NCBI RefSeq assembly: GCF_030687895.1
Contig: NZ_CP117452.1
Coordinates: 4,022,501-4,086,500, forward strand
Direction: 5' to 3'
Length of the DNA: 64,000 bases
DNA from: Pseudomonas sp. FP198
Lineage (GTDB): Bacteria; Pseudomonadota; Gammaproteobacteria; Pseudomonadales; Pseudomonadaceae
The notes beneath the pieces are model-generated. The model made no database searches, was not told the origin of the DNA, and worked only from the letters and a program-made list of their open reading frames with translations. Shown here piece after piece: positions 43,254 to 52,889 of this stretch; position 1 is the stretch's first letter; each line of letters starts with the position of its first letter. The translations under genes were made by a program, and so were the position numbers.

Positions 43254-44219
43254 ATGATGCGGGTCCACTCGAGCCTCATCGTCGGATTGGCCCTCGCGGT
43301 AGTCGCGACGCTGAGCTGGGCGCTGAACTTCATTGCGCCCTACGTCACCGGGGCCTACACAATCTATGATTTGATGATCGTAAGATTCCTGATCGCCGGA
43401 GCGCTGGGCCTGGGTGTCGTGCTGCTCTACCGGGCCCGACTTCGGCTCCTGTGCCTCGATCAGATGCTCCTGGCCGCAGGCCTGGGTGTGATCGGCTATC
43501 TCGGCTACAGCGCGTGCATCGCCGCCGGTATCATTTTCGGTGGGCCGGTGCTGACCCCGGCCTTTATTGGCATGGTGCCGGTCCTGCTGGCACTGCTGGG
43601 CAACGCCACGACCAAAACCCTTCAGTGGCGCAAACTGGCGATCCCATTGGTTTTTCTGACCGTGGGCCTGCTGCTGTCCAATCTCGGCGCTGTCCATCAA
43701 CCCGTTGCAAACCAGGGATCCTGGCTGATGGGTTTGCTGTTTTCTATCGGTGCCGTGAGCTTGTGGCTCGCGTTCAGTTGGTTGAATCAACGCGCCTTGT
43801 TGAACCTATCGCCCAACGCCTCGGGCGTATGGACAGGCCTCATGATGGCAGGCGCGGGAATCGGCACCGTGTGCCTGTTACCGACGATACAAGCGTTCGA
43901 CCTGCTCGAACTGCCGCGCGTGGGTTTCAGTCTTTCCGTTGCAGGGCACTTGTACCTCTGGAGTTTCGTTATTGCGCTGATGTCATCCCTCGTCGGCGCC
44001 TGGGCCTGGAACGCCGCGTCCCGGCGCCTGCCCATGGTGCTTTCCGGGCAATTGATCGCCCTGGAGTCGCTGTTCGCGACACTGCTTGGCTTGTGGTTTC
44101 ATGGCCGGCTGCCGACGCTTCTGGAAATGTCGGGGCTTGCTGCGGTGCTTGTCGGGGTGATCATGGCGGTGCGTATCATCCTGACTTCGCGTGGATCGAC
44201 GATGGCCCGTGTCCCTTGA
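43254..44219 (+). CDS. EamA/DMT superfamily exporter
   Basis: A 321-residue inner-membrane protein with about ten TMs in two EamA repeats. TLSWALNFIAPYVTGAYTIY is the first repeat and MVLSGQLIALESLFATLLG the second-repeat signature. The family exports amino acids and metabolites. Start between ATG 43254 and 43257, with no clear ribosome site. Substrate unknown. Confidence 0.88.
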   Translation: MMRVHSSLIVGLALAVVATLSWALNFIAPYVTGAYTIYDLMIVRFLIAGALGLGVVLLYRARLRLLCLDQMLLAAGLGVIGYLGYSACIAAGIIFGGPVLTPAFIGMVPVLLALLGNATTKTLQWRKLAIPLVFLTVGLLLSNLGAVHQPVANQGSWLMGLLFSIGAVSLWLAFSWLNQRALLNLSPNASGVWTGLMMAGAGIGTVCLLPTIQAFDLLELPRVGFSLSVAGHLYLWSFVIALMSSLVGAWAWNAASRRLPMVLSGQLIALESLFATLLGLWFHGRLPTLLEMSGLAAVLVGVIMAVRIILTSRGSTMARVP

Positions 44220-44271
44220 TCAGCAGATGTTTTTTAACAACTTTTGTTTGTTGGCGAATGTAAGCTCCATT

Positions 44272-44311
44272 GTGGGAACCCCGCGATTCCATTTCGCAAT
44301 GCGGTTCCCAC
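44272..44311. repeat. Hairpin-forming inverted repeat
   Basis: GTGGGAACCCCGC and GCGGTTCCCAC pair with one bulged base around a 16-base loop. It separates the DMT exporter gene from the convergent 2-hydroxyacid dehydrogenase gene. It is unlike both REP families; no T tract follows, so termination is possible but not certain. Confidence 0.5.
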
Positions 44312-44369
44312 CTGGATACGCCTGACGCAAGCGCATCTCCATGAATGCCTTTCCGATGCGCCCCGCTCG

Positions 44370-45326
44370 TCAACCCGTCACGCACCCCTGAGGGACTTTT
44401 CCAGCAAAACTGTCCACCAGGCTCGCCACCACCATTTCGCCCATTCGCGTGCGGGTCTGCAGCGTCGCGCTCGCCCTGTGCGGTTGCAGCACCACTTGCT
44501 CGTTACCAAACAACGCTTCAGGCACGTTCGGCTCATCGACAAACACATCCAGCGCGGCACCGGCAATGTCACCGGCGGCCAGGGCGGCTACCAGGTCCGG
44601 CTCGTTGACCAGTTTGCCGCGGGCCACGTTGATCAGGTAACCGCCCTTGCCCAAGGCACGCAACACCTCGGCATTGATGATCGCTTCACCTTTGTCGGCG
44701 GCTGCGGCGAGAATCAATGCATCGCTTTCGCTCGCCAGTTGCTTGAGATCGGCAACGAAGGTGTGACTGACATCGCTCATGGGTTGCAGGTCGGTGTAAC
44801 GGATCGGGCACCCGAATGCGGCGGCTCGGGTTGCCACGGCGCGGCCGACGCGGCCCATGCCGACGATGCCGATGCGCATGCCGGACACTTGCCGGGCCAA
44901 TGGCAACGGCGCCAGCGGCGTCGGGCTGTGGGGCCATTGGCCCGAGCGCACGTAACGATCCCCGGTGCACAGGCCACGGCACACGGCAATCAACAAACCG
45001 ATCGCCAGGTCGGCGACATCTTCGGTCAGCGCACCGACGGTGGCGGTCACGCGTATGCCACGATCACGGGCGTAGGCCAGGTCCACCGCATCGGTGCCCA
45101 CGCCGTTGACCGCGACGATTTCCAGCCTGGGCAATTGCGCCATGAGCGCCTGGCTGATGCCGGTGTGCCCGCCGGTAATCACGCCGCGAATATTGCCACC
45201 ATAGGTTTGCAGATAGGCGGGTTTATCCGCCTGTTCGAAATAGCGCCGGACCGTGAACAGCTCGTTGAGCCGGGCATTGATTTCCGGGATCAGGATCGGG
45301 CTGAGCTGGAGAATTTCTGGCTTCAT
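44370..45326 (-). CDS. D-isomer-specific 2-hydroxyacid dehydrogenase
   Basis: A 318-residue NAD(P)-dependent dehydrogenase of the glyoxylate/hydroxypyruvate reductase type. The cofactor loop is GIVGMGRVGRAVA, catalytic Arg in NVARGKL, Glu in VDEPNVPE and His in LQPHRASAT. It is the last gene of a minus-strand set (MFS, FAH, SDR, this gene), probably reducing a keto-acid intermediate. The true substrate is not evident. Confidence 0.92.
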   Translation of the reverse strand: MKPEILQLSPILIPEINARLNELFTVRRYFEQADKPAYLQTYGGNIRGVITGGHTGISQALMAQLPRLEIVAVNGVGTDAVDLAYARDRGIRVTATVGALTEDVADLAIGLLIAVCRGLCTGDRYVRSGQWPHSPTPLAPLPLARQVSGMRIGIVGMGRVGRAVATRAAAFGCPIRYTDLQPMSDVSHTFVADLKQLASESDALILAAAADKGEAIINAEVLRALGKGGYLINVARGKLVNEPDLVAALAAGDIAGAALDVFVDEPNVPEALFGNEQVVLQPHRASATLQTRTRMGEMVVASLVDSFAGKVPQGCVTG

Positions 45327-45358
45327 TTAAACCTCGCGTAACGAATGAAAACGCCGGC

Positions 45359-46117
45359 TCAACCGCGGCCGGCAAAAGGCATGGCGGTGGCCATGACGGT
45401 CATGTTCAGGACGTTGGCCGACAGCGGCAGGCCCGCGATGTAGCGCACGGCATCGGCCACATGCTTGACGTCGACCATGGGCTCCACGGCGATGCTGCCG
45501 TTGGCCTGGCGTACACCTCGGGTCATCCGCTCGGACATCTCCGTGAGGGCGTTGCCGATGTCGATCTGGCTGCAGGCTATGTTGTATTCGCGCCCGTCCA
45601 GTGCCAGGGATTTGGTCAGCCCCAACACCGCATGCTTGCTGGCGGTATAGGCGCTGCTGAAAGGTCTCGGGGTATGGGCCGAGATCGAACCGTTATTGAT
45701 GATGCGGCCGCCCTGGGGCTGCTGTCGGCGCATCAGGCCGAAGGCGCCACGGGCACAGAGAAAGACCCCGTTGAGGTTGGTGTCGATTACGTTTCGCCAT
45801 TGCTCGAACGTCAGCTCGTCCAACGGCACGGCGGGTGCGTTGACCCCAGCGTTGTTGAACATCACGTCCAGACGCCCATAGGCCTCGTTGATGGCTGCAA
45901 ACAGTGCATCGACGCTGGCCGGGTCACGCACGTCGGTGGGCACCGCCAGCGCCTCGCGTCCCTCGCAGGCCGCGAGTTCGACCAATGCCAGCAACGGTTC
46001 CGGACGGCGCCCGGCCAACACCAGCGTATAGCCATCCTGCAACAGGCCCAAGGCCACGGCGCGCCCGATCCCGCTGCCCGCGCCGGTGACCAGCGCCACT
46101 TTCAAACTGTTTGTCAT
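45359..46117 (-). CDS. SDR family oxidoreductase of the hydroxyacid cluster
   Basis: A 252-residue classical [26 protein letters not shown], Ser in [10 protein letters not shown] and the catalytic YTASK. The C-terminus ends [12 protein letters not shown]. It lies between the interrupted FAH gene (44 bp) and the dehydrogenase gene (33 bp), all in one direction, so one operon is likely. Substrate probably a sugar acid or hydroxy acid (inferred). Confidence 0.92.
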   Translation of the reverse strand: MTNSLKVALVTGAGSGIGRAVALGLLQDGYTLVLAGRRPEPLLALVELAACEGREALAVPTDVRDPASVDALFAAINEAYGRLDVMFNNAGVNAPAVPLDELTFEQWRNVIDTNLNGVFLCARGAFGLMRRQQPQGGRIINNGSISAHTPRPFSSAYTASKHAVLGLTKSLALDGREYNIACSQIDIGNALTEMSERMTRGVRQANGSIAVEPMVDVKHVADAVRYIAGLPLSANVLNMTVMATAMPFAGRG

Positions 46118-46160
46118 GACGTGCGTTTCCTTTTATCGAATCAGTATGAGATGCGTGAGG

Positions 46161-46859
46161 TCATGGTCGCGGGCCGACGCGCATCTCCAATTGCCCGATG
46201 CCATCGATGCCGGCCGTGATCACGTCGCCCGGTTGCAACACATCGACGCCAGCCGGGCTGCCCGTCATGATCAGGTCGCCGGCCCGCAGCGCCACCGACT
46301 GGGAAATCCTGCTGATCATCTCGCTGACCGACCAGATCTGATTGTCCAGGCTGTCGCGCTGGCGCTCCTGGCCATTCACGTTCAGCCACAGTTCACCATC
46401 GGGATGACCCGCCCGGGCGACCGGCACGACGGCAGTCATCGGCGCGGCGCCGTCGAACACCTTCGCCCCTTCCCACGGCAGGCCATTGCGCTTGGCCGCC
46501 AACTGGACATCGCGCCGGGTCAGGTCAAGCCCAGCGGCATAGCCCCAGACATACGCGAGCGCCTGGCTTTGCGGGATATTCGCCCCGCCCTCGCCAATGG
46601 CGACGACCAATTCGATTTCATGAACAAATGCTTCTGTCACGGTAGGAAAAAAGGCGCCTCACTCACCGACCGCGTCGATGACGCAGGTCGAGGGTTTCAT
46701 GAAAAACACCGGAGGCAGCCGGTCCTGGCCCTGGGCGTCCGGCCAGGGATAATTGCGACCGACACAGAAAACCCGGCCGACGGGGAAACGCTGCTCAGTG
46801 CCGACCACCGGCAGGGTTACGGGAAGGTCCGGCGTAAAGACGTATTCGGGCATGTTCAT
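46161..46859 (-). pseudogene. Fumarylacetoacetate/fumarylpyruvate hydrolase family gene with an in-frame TGA
   Basis: Two open segments in the same frame, divided by one TGA (46659-46661, codon 67), together make a complete FAH-family protein of about 232 codons. Before the stop: RVFCVGRNYPWPD and FFMKPSTCVIDAVGE; after it: FVHEIELVVAIGEGG, WGYAAGLDLTRRDVQ, MTGSPAGVDVL. It resembles fumarylpyruvate hydrolase. There is no frameshift and no other damage, so the change is recent, is read through, or is a sequence error. A restart at GTG 46640 would give a fragment lacking the N-terminal part. Confidence 0.85.
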
Positions 46860-46961
46860 CCTGTCAAAAGTCCTCGTGGAAGCATCAGCGTACGGCGGCA
46901 ATTCCCAGTGAAGTTGGACGAATGCCGCCTCGTATTGGAGAAAAACAGTTTTTTCCTGTGT

Positions 46962-48311
46962 TCAGCGGGCCTTGAGTTCGATGCGATACAAACGCCCGAG
47001 CAGCAGCGAATAAGACAAGGTGCCGATCAGCGCCACGCCACCGATAAACCAGAAGGCCAAGGCAAACGAGCCGGTCTTGTGGACGATTGCACCAATCACG
47101 ATGGGAGTGACGATGCCGCCGATGTTGGCGGCCAGGCTGGTGACCCCGCCGGTCAGTCCGATCAGTTCCTTGGGGGCCACTTCCGATACGGCAGCCCAGG
47201 AGGAGGAAGCAATGCCTTGGGCAAAGAAGGCGATGGTCAACACGGCGATGCAGATCACGTTCGAATCAGTGAAATTCACCAGGACGATGGACATGCCCAG
47301 CATCGATCCGACCACCAAAGGCAACTTGCGGGCAAACGACAGCGAATAACCGCGGCGGATCAGCAGGTCGGAAATGATCCCGGCAAGCAGAATGCCCACC
47401 GTCGCGCCCACGAACGGCAGCACGGCGAAGATCCCGGCCTTGATCATGGTCAGTTGTCGTTCTTCGATCAGGTACGTCGGGAACCAGGTGAGGAAGAAGT
47501 ACAGCGCCGAGGTGCTGGCGAACTTGCCAATGCAAATCGCCCAGACTTGCCGATAGCTGAACAGCTCGGCGATCTGCCGCCAGTTGAAGCGAGTACGCTC
47601 CTGGCTGCTCTTGACCAGCCCTCCTCCGGCTTCGATGTACTTGAGCTCTTCCTTGCTGACTTTCTTGCAGTTCATCGGGTCGCGATACAGGTACAGCCAG
47701 GCAATACCAAAGACGATACCGAGTGCACCGGTGCTGTAGAAAACGTGTCGCCAATCGTAGGTCGTCGCCAACCATAACAGCGCACCGGTAAACAGCGCCG
47801 TACCCAAATACTGGCCACACACATAGATGCTGCTGGCCAAGCCTCGTTCCCGCGCCGGGAACCACACCGTGACCGCCCGGCTGTTGGCCGGAAATGCCGG
47901 AGCCTCCATCGCACCGACGGCCAGGCGCAAGCCGAACAGCGAAGCGAATCCCGTGGCAAAGCCCTGGCAGACGGTGACGGTCGACCAACTGATCAGCGAC
48001 ACCCCATAGGTAAACCGTGAGCCGAAGCGATCGGCAATGAAACCAGCGGGCACCAGGGCCAGCGCGTAGGTCCAGGCGAATGCGGAAAAGATCAGGCCCA
48101 TTTCGATCTTGTCCAGACCAAGATCCTTGGCCAGGAAAGGCGCGGCGATCGAGATGTTCACCCGGTCGATGTAGTTGATGATCGTCGCGATCAACAGCAA
48201 CGAGAGCATGAACCAGCGCCGCCGCGACGGCAGGCGCTCGGGCACCACGGCGTCCCGCGCGCGGGCGAGGCCTGGTGGCGCGGTCGTTTGGGAGGTGTGT
48301 GAATTCGACAT
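46962..48311 (-). CDS. MFS transporter, anion:cation symporter (sugar-acid type)
   Basis: A 449-residue transporter with twelve hydrophobic segments, of the ACS family that includes galactarate, glucarate and hexuronate carriers. The signature IINYIDRVNISIAAPFLAKDLGL follows a 35-residue cytoplasmic N-terminus; GFIADRFGSRFTYG is the loop 2-3 motif. It is the promoter-proximal gene of the catabolic set and divergent from an AraC regulator, which probably induces it. Confidence 0.92.
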   Translation of the reverse strand: MSNSHTSQTTAPPGLARARDAVVPERLPSRRRWFMLSLLLIATIINYIDRVNISIAAPFLAKDLGLDKIEMGLIFSAFAWTYALALVPAGFIADRFGSRFTYGVSLISWSTVTVCQGFATGFASLFGLRLAVGAMEAPAFPANSRAVTVWFPARERGLASSIYVCGQYLGTALFTGALLWLATTYDWRHVFYSTGALGIVFGIAWLYLYRDPMNCKKVSKEELKYIEAGGGLVKSSQERTRFNWRQIAELFSYRQVWAICIGKFASTSALYFFLTWFPTYLIEERQLTMIKAGIFAVLPFVGATVGILLAGIISDLLIRRGYSLSFARKLPLVVGSMLGMSIVLVNFTDSNVICIAVLTIAFFAQGIASSSWAAVSEVAPKELIGLTGGVTSLAANIGGIVTPIVIGAIVHKTGSFALAFWFIGGVALIGTLSYSLLLGRLYRIELKAR

Positions 48312-48870
48312 GGATGGACCTCGTTATTGTTAGATAGAGTCGAGTTATTGGCGAGCAGGCAAAAGCCATTGCCCTCGGGTATCCGGGGCAGGAACATCAC
48401 AGATTGAGTGGGCTTGAATGGCCGGCGTCAGACGCTCGGAAAACCCAGGCAACAGCAGCGTGCGGGCTGGAAGACGCAAGGGTCCGGGAGAAATGGGAAC
48501 AGATTCATGATGTGCGCACCTTGGGTTGTTTTTGGACTGAGTCGGGCTGCGTTGCCCAACAGTGGTCGTACAACCTGGCAAAATCAATTGATGCGTTAGA
48601 TCGTTTTCTCCTCCAAAAACAACCAACAACAAACCTGTCCAAGAAAAATCGCGAACGTAACAATTTCCTTCAGCAGTTTTGTCTCGCATAACCAGCTGTT
48701 TTTTCAGTGAAAATATGAGAAGTCGGTGCTCATAGTTTTTTGGACAAGCAGCCTCGCCCTCTTCAGCCAAAAAAATCTGCTCAGCTCAACGTCATCGTAT
48801 AACTAGTTGTAAAGGCGCCAAGTCCTTGGTCACAATCCCGCCATGAGTACCTGTAGAGGATTCCCTGGAG
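48312..48870. promoter_or_regulatory. 559-bp divergent promoter region with TCCAAAAACAACC repeats
   Basis: GGTTGTTTTTGGA (48524-48536) and TCCAAAAACAACC (48612-48624) are exact inverse copies, 75 bp apart. Related copies are TGTCCAAGAAAAA (48636-48648) and TTTTTTGGACA (48736-48746). The four sites share a TCCAA(A/G)AA core and look like half-sites for the AraC regulator encoded at 48871. No protein-like frame is supported in this gap. Confidence 0.55.
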
Positions 48871-49803
48871 ATGTCAGTGCCGAACCGAGTCCCCACCTAC
48901 GTCATGCAGCAACGCAGCGAATTGACAGACTTCTACATCCGCGACAAAAAAGGGCGACGCGCCGAAACCAGCCCTCATCGCCACGAATATTTCCAGATCC
49001 AGATCAACCTCGGCGGCGACACCGTGCAGCACATCGGCAATGTCGAGCGTCCATTTCCGCGCAACACCCTGGCCTTCATCCTGCCCCACCGAGTGCATGT
49101 GATTCCGCATCCGGCACAGAGCAATTTCATCGTAATCAACTTCTCCCAGACCTTCCTGCTGCCACACTTGCAGTGCGACCCCATGGATCTGGAAGAGGTT
49201 TCGATCCTGCTAGCGCCCGAGCTGTCGCCGTTCCGCTTTCAGGAACATCTGGACTTCATCCTCGGCGACGAAGATTTCGCCAAGGTATGCGCGTTGATCA
49301 CGCAGATGCGCGCCCTGGATGAGAACCGCCAGTTCGGTACTCGCGAAATGCTCAAGGGCTTGTTGTTGCAGCTGATCGGCAGCGTCTGCGCCGTGTACGC
49401 CGAGCCACTCAAGCGCTTGGCCGAAGAGAACGCGGCGGAAGTCAGCCGGCGTGATGCGCTGGGCAGAATGTCCGAGTACCTGCGGAAAAACATCGCCGAT
49501 CCCGACCTCAACCTGATCAAGGTTGCCGCCGCGACTTACCTGTCACCGACCTACCTCACCCACTGGCTGCGCAAGGAGATCGGCAAGACGTTCACCGAAC
49601 TGGTGCTCGAACGCAGAATGCATGCCGCACGCAATTATTTGCTCAACGGCACCCGTCCGGTGGGCGAAGTGGCGAGGTTGTGCGGCTTTGCCGACGAGGC
49701 TTATTTTTCCAGGCGTTTTCGCCAGATTCACGGACAGCCACCGGGTCAGTTCCGGCGGCAGCAACTCAACCCGGACACCCCGCAATCGCCGCTGAATACC
49801 TGA
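48871..49803 (+). CDS. AraC family transcriptional regulator
   Basis: A 310-residue AraC/XylS regulator: N-terminal cupin sensing domain (HRHEYFQIQINLGGDTVQHI, FPRNTLAFILPHRVHVIPHP) and two C-terminal HTH motifs (LNLIKVAAATYLSPTYLTHW, VGEVARLCGFADEAYFSRRF). It diverges from the MFS gene and probably activates the hydroxyacid catabolic operon on binding its substrate. ATG 48871 has GGAG close before it and GAGGA further up. Confidence 0.93.
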   Translation: MSVPNRVPTYVMQQRSELTDFYIRDKKGRRAETSPHRHEYFQIQINLGGDTVQHIGNVERPFPRNTLAFILPHRVHVIPHPAQSNFIVINFSQTFLLPHLQCDPMDLEEVSILLAPELSPFRFQEHLDFILGDEDFAKVCALITQMRALDENRQFGTREMLKGLLLQLIGSVCAVYAEPLKRLAEENAAEVSRRDALGRMSEYLRKNIADPDLNLIKVAAATYLSPTYLTHWLRKEIGKTFTELVLERRMHAARNYLLNGTRPVGEVARLCGFADEAYFSRRFRQIHGQPPGQFRRQQLNPDTPQSPLNT

Positions 49804-50056
49804 GAAATCAGAGAGCAGGATCGGTGCCCCAGACGCAAACGCTGCACAACAAACAGAAGCAAGCCTGAAGTGCTGTATTGAAAGGTGATTGCTAAAAAAC
49901 CCTGAAGACCGGAGCCCAACTGATCCGCGAGACCGACATGCAGTGCGGTGGGTCAGTTGGCCTTGAATCGGGCCAATGGGTCAGCGCCCCATCTTCAATC
50001 GAACCCCTAACGGCGCCATGGGTCTGCTTTTCTATCATTGTCGCGGAATCGATCCC

Positions 50057-50872
50057 ATGTCCCCACACCAGAGCCTGGTGCTACTGGCCCGAGGCGGTTA
50101 TGCCGCTCGTGGCGTTATCTATCTCATCGTCGGCATTCTTGCCCTGCTGGCGGCCCAAGACTCCACCAAACCGAAGGACAGTCACAAAAGCCTGGAGATG
50201 TTGCTGAGCCAGCCCTTCGGCCATGCCTTGGTCGGGCTGGTGGTAGCGGGCCTGCTTGCCTTCGCCGGCTGGCGCATCTTGCAAGCCACGCGCGACGTTG
50301 ATCATCACGGCACGCAGTTCAAGGGCCTGGTGATTCGCGCCGGGTTGCTGGCGGGCGGCCTGGTCAATGGCGCGCTGGCATTCTTTGCCTTGGGCCTGCT
50401 GATTAGCGGCTTGAAAAGCTCCGGGAACTCCGGCGGTGGGCAAACCCAGGACCTGCTGGCGCGCATCCTCTCCTGGGACCATTCGAACCTTGTGGTTTAC
50501 CTCGTCGCCCTGGTGCCGCTGGGCGTCGGCATTGCCCACATCATCAAAGGCTGGAAGGCCTCGTTCGAAAAATACTTCGAGGCTGACGAAGAAGTCATGC
50601 GTTATGTGCGGCCGGTATCGCGCTTCGGCCTGATCGCCCGCGGGGTGGTGTTTATCGAGATCGCCGTGCTGCTGATCATCAGTGGCTCGGCCTATAAAGC
50701 CGTGGACCCGCCCGGCATGAAAGATGCCCTCGATGCGTTGCAGAATCTGCCGGCCGGAGGCCTGGTGTTGATGGTGATAGCCCTGGGGCTGATTGCCTTT
50801 TCGGTCTATAGCTTCTCCGAGGCGGCGTGGCGCAAGATCAATATGGATGTGCCAGGAGTAGCGCACACATAA
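50057..50872 (+). CDS. DUF1206 membrane protein
   Basis: A 271-residue protein with six hydrophobic segments in three similar pairs, each beginning with a LARGGYAARGVIYLIVG or LIARGVVFIEIAVL type block, as in DUF1206. The frame is open to 49976, but the repeat unit begins at MSPHQSLVLLARGG, so ATG 50057 is used. Function unknown. The 253 bp before it, after the AraC gene, hold no signal I can name. Confidence 0.85.
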   Translation: MSPHQSLVLLARGGYAARGVIYLIVGILALLAAQDSTKPKDSHKSLEMLLSQPFGHALVGLVVAGLLAFAGWRILQATRDVDHHGTQFKGLVIRAGLLAGGLVNGALAFFALGLLISGLKSSGNSGGGQTQDLLARILSWDHSNLVVYLVALVPLGVGIAHIIKGWKASFEKYFEADEEVMRYVRPVSRFGLIARGVVFIEIAVLLIISGSAYKAVDPPGMKDALDALQNLPAGGLVLMVIALGLIAFSVYSFSEAAWRKINMDVPGVAHT

Positions 50873-50905
50873 CTCAACTTGCGCCGTTGCGATGTCAGGT
50901 GCCCT

Positions 50906-51403
50906 CTACTGCGCAGGCGTTACCCGGCGCATGAGCTCATTCAACGCGTAGGTGTCGAGGAAGGCCATCGCCTGAATAATCCGGCCATCCTTGAAGGTCA
51001 GTTGCCACAGGTAGGTGTTGTTGTAGGGTTTGCGATCGAGAGCTGTCGCAGTGCCGCTCCACAGGACGACGACAATGTCGTCCTGGGCGATGATGCTCTG
51101 CACCGTGGGGGAAATTGGTGTCGCCAGTCGGGCGCTGATCGGGCGCACGGCCTGTTCGATCAGCTCGGTCTTGCTGTCATACACGCCGGAAACCGGGCTC
51201 GATCCGGCGACTGTCCAGACCGCATCGGGCGCCAGCAGGTCGAAGACCGTGCCTTTGCCCTGCTGCCAGTTCGCGAACGCCTGGCGGACCAGATTCGTAT
51301 TGGCCTCTTGAGTGTTTTCCGAAGCCCAGGAGGTGTTCGTGGAAAGCATTAAAGCCAACACAACAACCTGGGCACGCCAGGCCAGACTTTTCCATGTAGT
51401 CAT
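50906..51403 (-). CDS. Secreted SnoaL/NTF2-like protein
   Basis: A 165-residue protein with a signal peptide (AWRAQVVVLALMLSTNTSWA) and an NTF2-like alpha+beta barrel (NLVRQAFANWQQGKGTVFDL, FLDTYALNELMRRV). GAGG eight bases before ATG 51403 sets the start; the open frame above it runs to 51694 without protein character. Such proteins bind or isomerise small molecules; ligand unknown. Confidence 0.85.
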   Translation of the reverse strand: MTTWKSLAWRAQVVVLALMLSTNTSWASENTQEANTNLVRQAFANWQQGKGTVFDLLAPDAVWTVAGSSPVSGVYDSKTELIEQAVRPISARLATPISPTVQSIIAQDDIVVVLWSGTATALDRKPYNNTYLWQLTFKDGRIIQAMAFLDTYALNELMRRVTPAQ

Positions 51404-51527
51404 GATGTCTACCTCACGGCAATACAGTTGATAAAAGTTCTTCCTGAGAACCTTAACGGCATGTGCCTGGAGGCTTTTGCTCGATACTGCTGTGGGGTTG
51501 CCTGATGCTGTTCGCAGGTCGTTTGAT

Positions 51528-52568
51528 CTATGCGCAGGGATGAAGATAAGGCCGAGCGACATCTTCATAAAATGCCTGCGCAGCCAGATTCTTGTCTTTC
51601 GCCTCCAACATGATGTCGAAACGGTCGAGAAACTTGAGCGCGTATGCGTTGGTCCAGCGATTCCACATCTGATCACTGTGACCGTACAAGTCACGTTTGG
51701 ACACTACCTTTAATAACGCATCCATCTCGAGCTTTTTGCCTGCATCGAAACCCAATTCCTGCAATCGCTCCGGCGGCTGCGAATAATGCATGGTGGGCCG
51801 AACCCCACGCCAACTTTCGATGATGCGTTCGACTCGCGGGGAGTCCGGTGCGATGTAATCGTTCTCGTTGATCCAACAGTGATGAATATCCAGCACGACG
51901 GCGGCAAGGTCAGCCAGTTGCAGGCAATCATCGACGCCGTAGGTCTTCTCCTCGTTTTCGAAGGTGATGCAATTGCGCGCCACCTCCGACAACCGCGGCC
52001 AGACCGAACGGATCCCCTCGCCCCCGAGGCGCCCGGCGATGTGCACGTTGCATTTGAAGTCCTGGAAGCGCCGACCGTAACCCATCATCCGGATCATGTC
52101 GGCGTGGTACTCGAACTCGGCGATGCTGTTCTCCACCACACCCGGTTTATCCGAGCCCAACACACAATACTGGCCAGGGTGGAAGGACAGCCGGATATCC
52201 GCCGAACGCGCGAGGTTGCCAATCACAGCGAAGCGTTCTTCCAGCTGGTTTTGAATGGCCCGATCCTGATAGAAAGCGCTCACCTTCGGATGACTGTAGA
52301 ACGGCAACAGATCACTGCTCAATCGAAGCATGCGCAGGGTTGGCGCAAGCTCGGCAACGTAGGCGATGAGGCGCAGCTGTGCGTCGAGATTGTGCGTCAC
52401 GACTTCAAGCAGTTTGTCGCGGGCGACTTGGAGAGGGACGCCATCCATCCAGCGTAACGTCGTGGTGCGGGGGTTGTATGGCGCTTCGATGGTCTTTAAT
52501 GCACTCGCAGCAAGACCGCGATCAGGGTGCCGGTATTGGCAGGCGAAGCCGATTCGGGGGTGGGTCAT
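51528..52568 (-). CDS. uvsE: UV damage endonuclease UvsE
   Basis: A 346-residue TIM-barrel nuclease of the UVDE family. Metal-site blocks are visible: RLSFHPGQYCVLGS, ITFENEEKTYGVDD, VVLDIHHCWIN and TMHYSQPPE. It nicks 5' of UV photoproducts in an alternative excision pathway. It starts as MTHPRIGFACQYRH, normal for the family. The gene is monocistronic. Confidence 0.93.
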   Translation of the reverse strand: MTHPRIGFACQYRHPDRGLAASALKTIEAPYNPRTTTLRWMDGVPLQVARDKLLEVVTHNLDAQLRLIAYVAELAPTLRMLRLSSDLLPFYSHPKVSAFYQDRAIQNQLEERFAVIGNLARSADIRLSFHPGQYCVLGSDKPGVVENSIAEFEYHADMIRMMGYGRRFQDFKCNVHIAGRLGGEGIRSVWPRLSEVARNCITFENEEKTYGVDDCLQLADLAAVVLDIHHCWINENDYIAPDSPRVERIIESWRGVRPTMHYSQPPERLQELGFDAGKKLEMDALLKVVSKRDLYGHSDQMWNRWTNAYALKFLDRFDIMLEAKDKNLAAQAFYEDVARPYLHPCA

Positions 52569-52767
52569 GGGAGGTCCTGGCCGTCATCCGTGTTGGCGGT
52601 AGACATTCTGGTGGCTTAGTTGTCCTTTTTGATTGATTACATGAAAACTGCTTTCGGCGACCTGTTGACCACGCTTGGCGCCGCCAAGAAAAACCGATTG
52701 CGATGCGCTCGGCATACCTTGAAACCCAGGTACATGCTGATCGGCGAGCCGCGATGAATTCAAATGG

Positions 52768-52774
52768 CTATACT
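52768..52774 (+). promoter_or_regulatory. Candidate RpoS-type -10 element
   Basis: CTATACT matches the sigma-S -10 consensus, 116 bases upstream of the 60-residue membrane protein gene. No good -35 is seen, which is usual for sigma-S promoters. The rest of the 321-bp gap from 52569 has no recognised element. Confidence 0.4.
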
Positions 52775-52889
52775 TGGGGCAGGAAAAAACTCGCAGCCGT
52801 ACCTTAAAGGACAATATGGATCTAAGGGCAGCGCACAGAGCGCGACCCGTGGTGACCCCGAAAGGACGAACACCCTGCAGGAATTCAGT

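Noticed and set aside
46659..46661. TGA as a selenocysteine codon in the FAH gene
   Set aside because: FAH enzymes have no Cys or Sec at this place, and I see no SECIS-like hairpin directly after the codon.
46086..47777. Long plus-strand frame crossing the FAH and MFS genes
   Set aside because: It spans several real minus-strand genes and has no recognisable domain.
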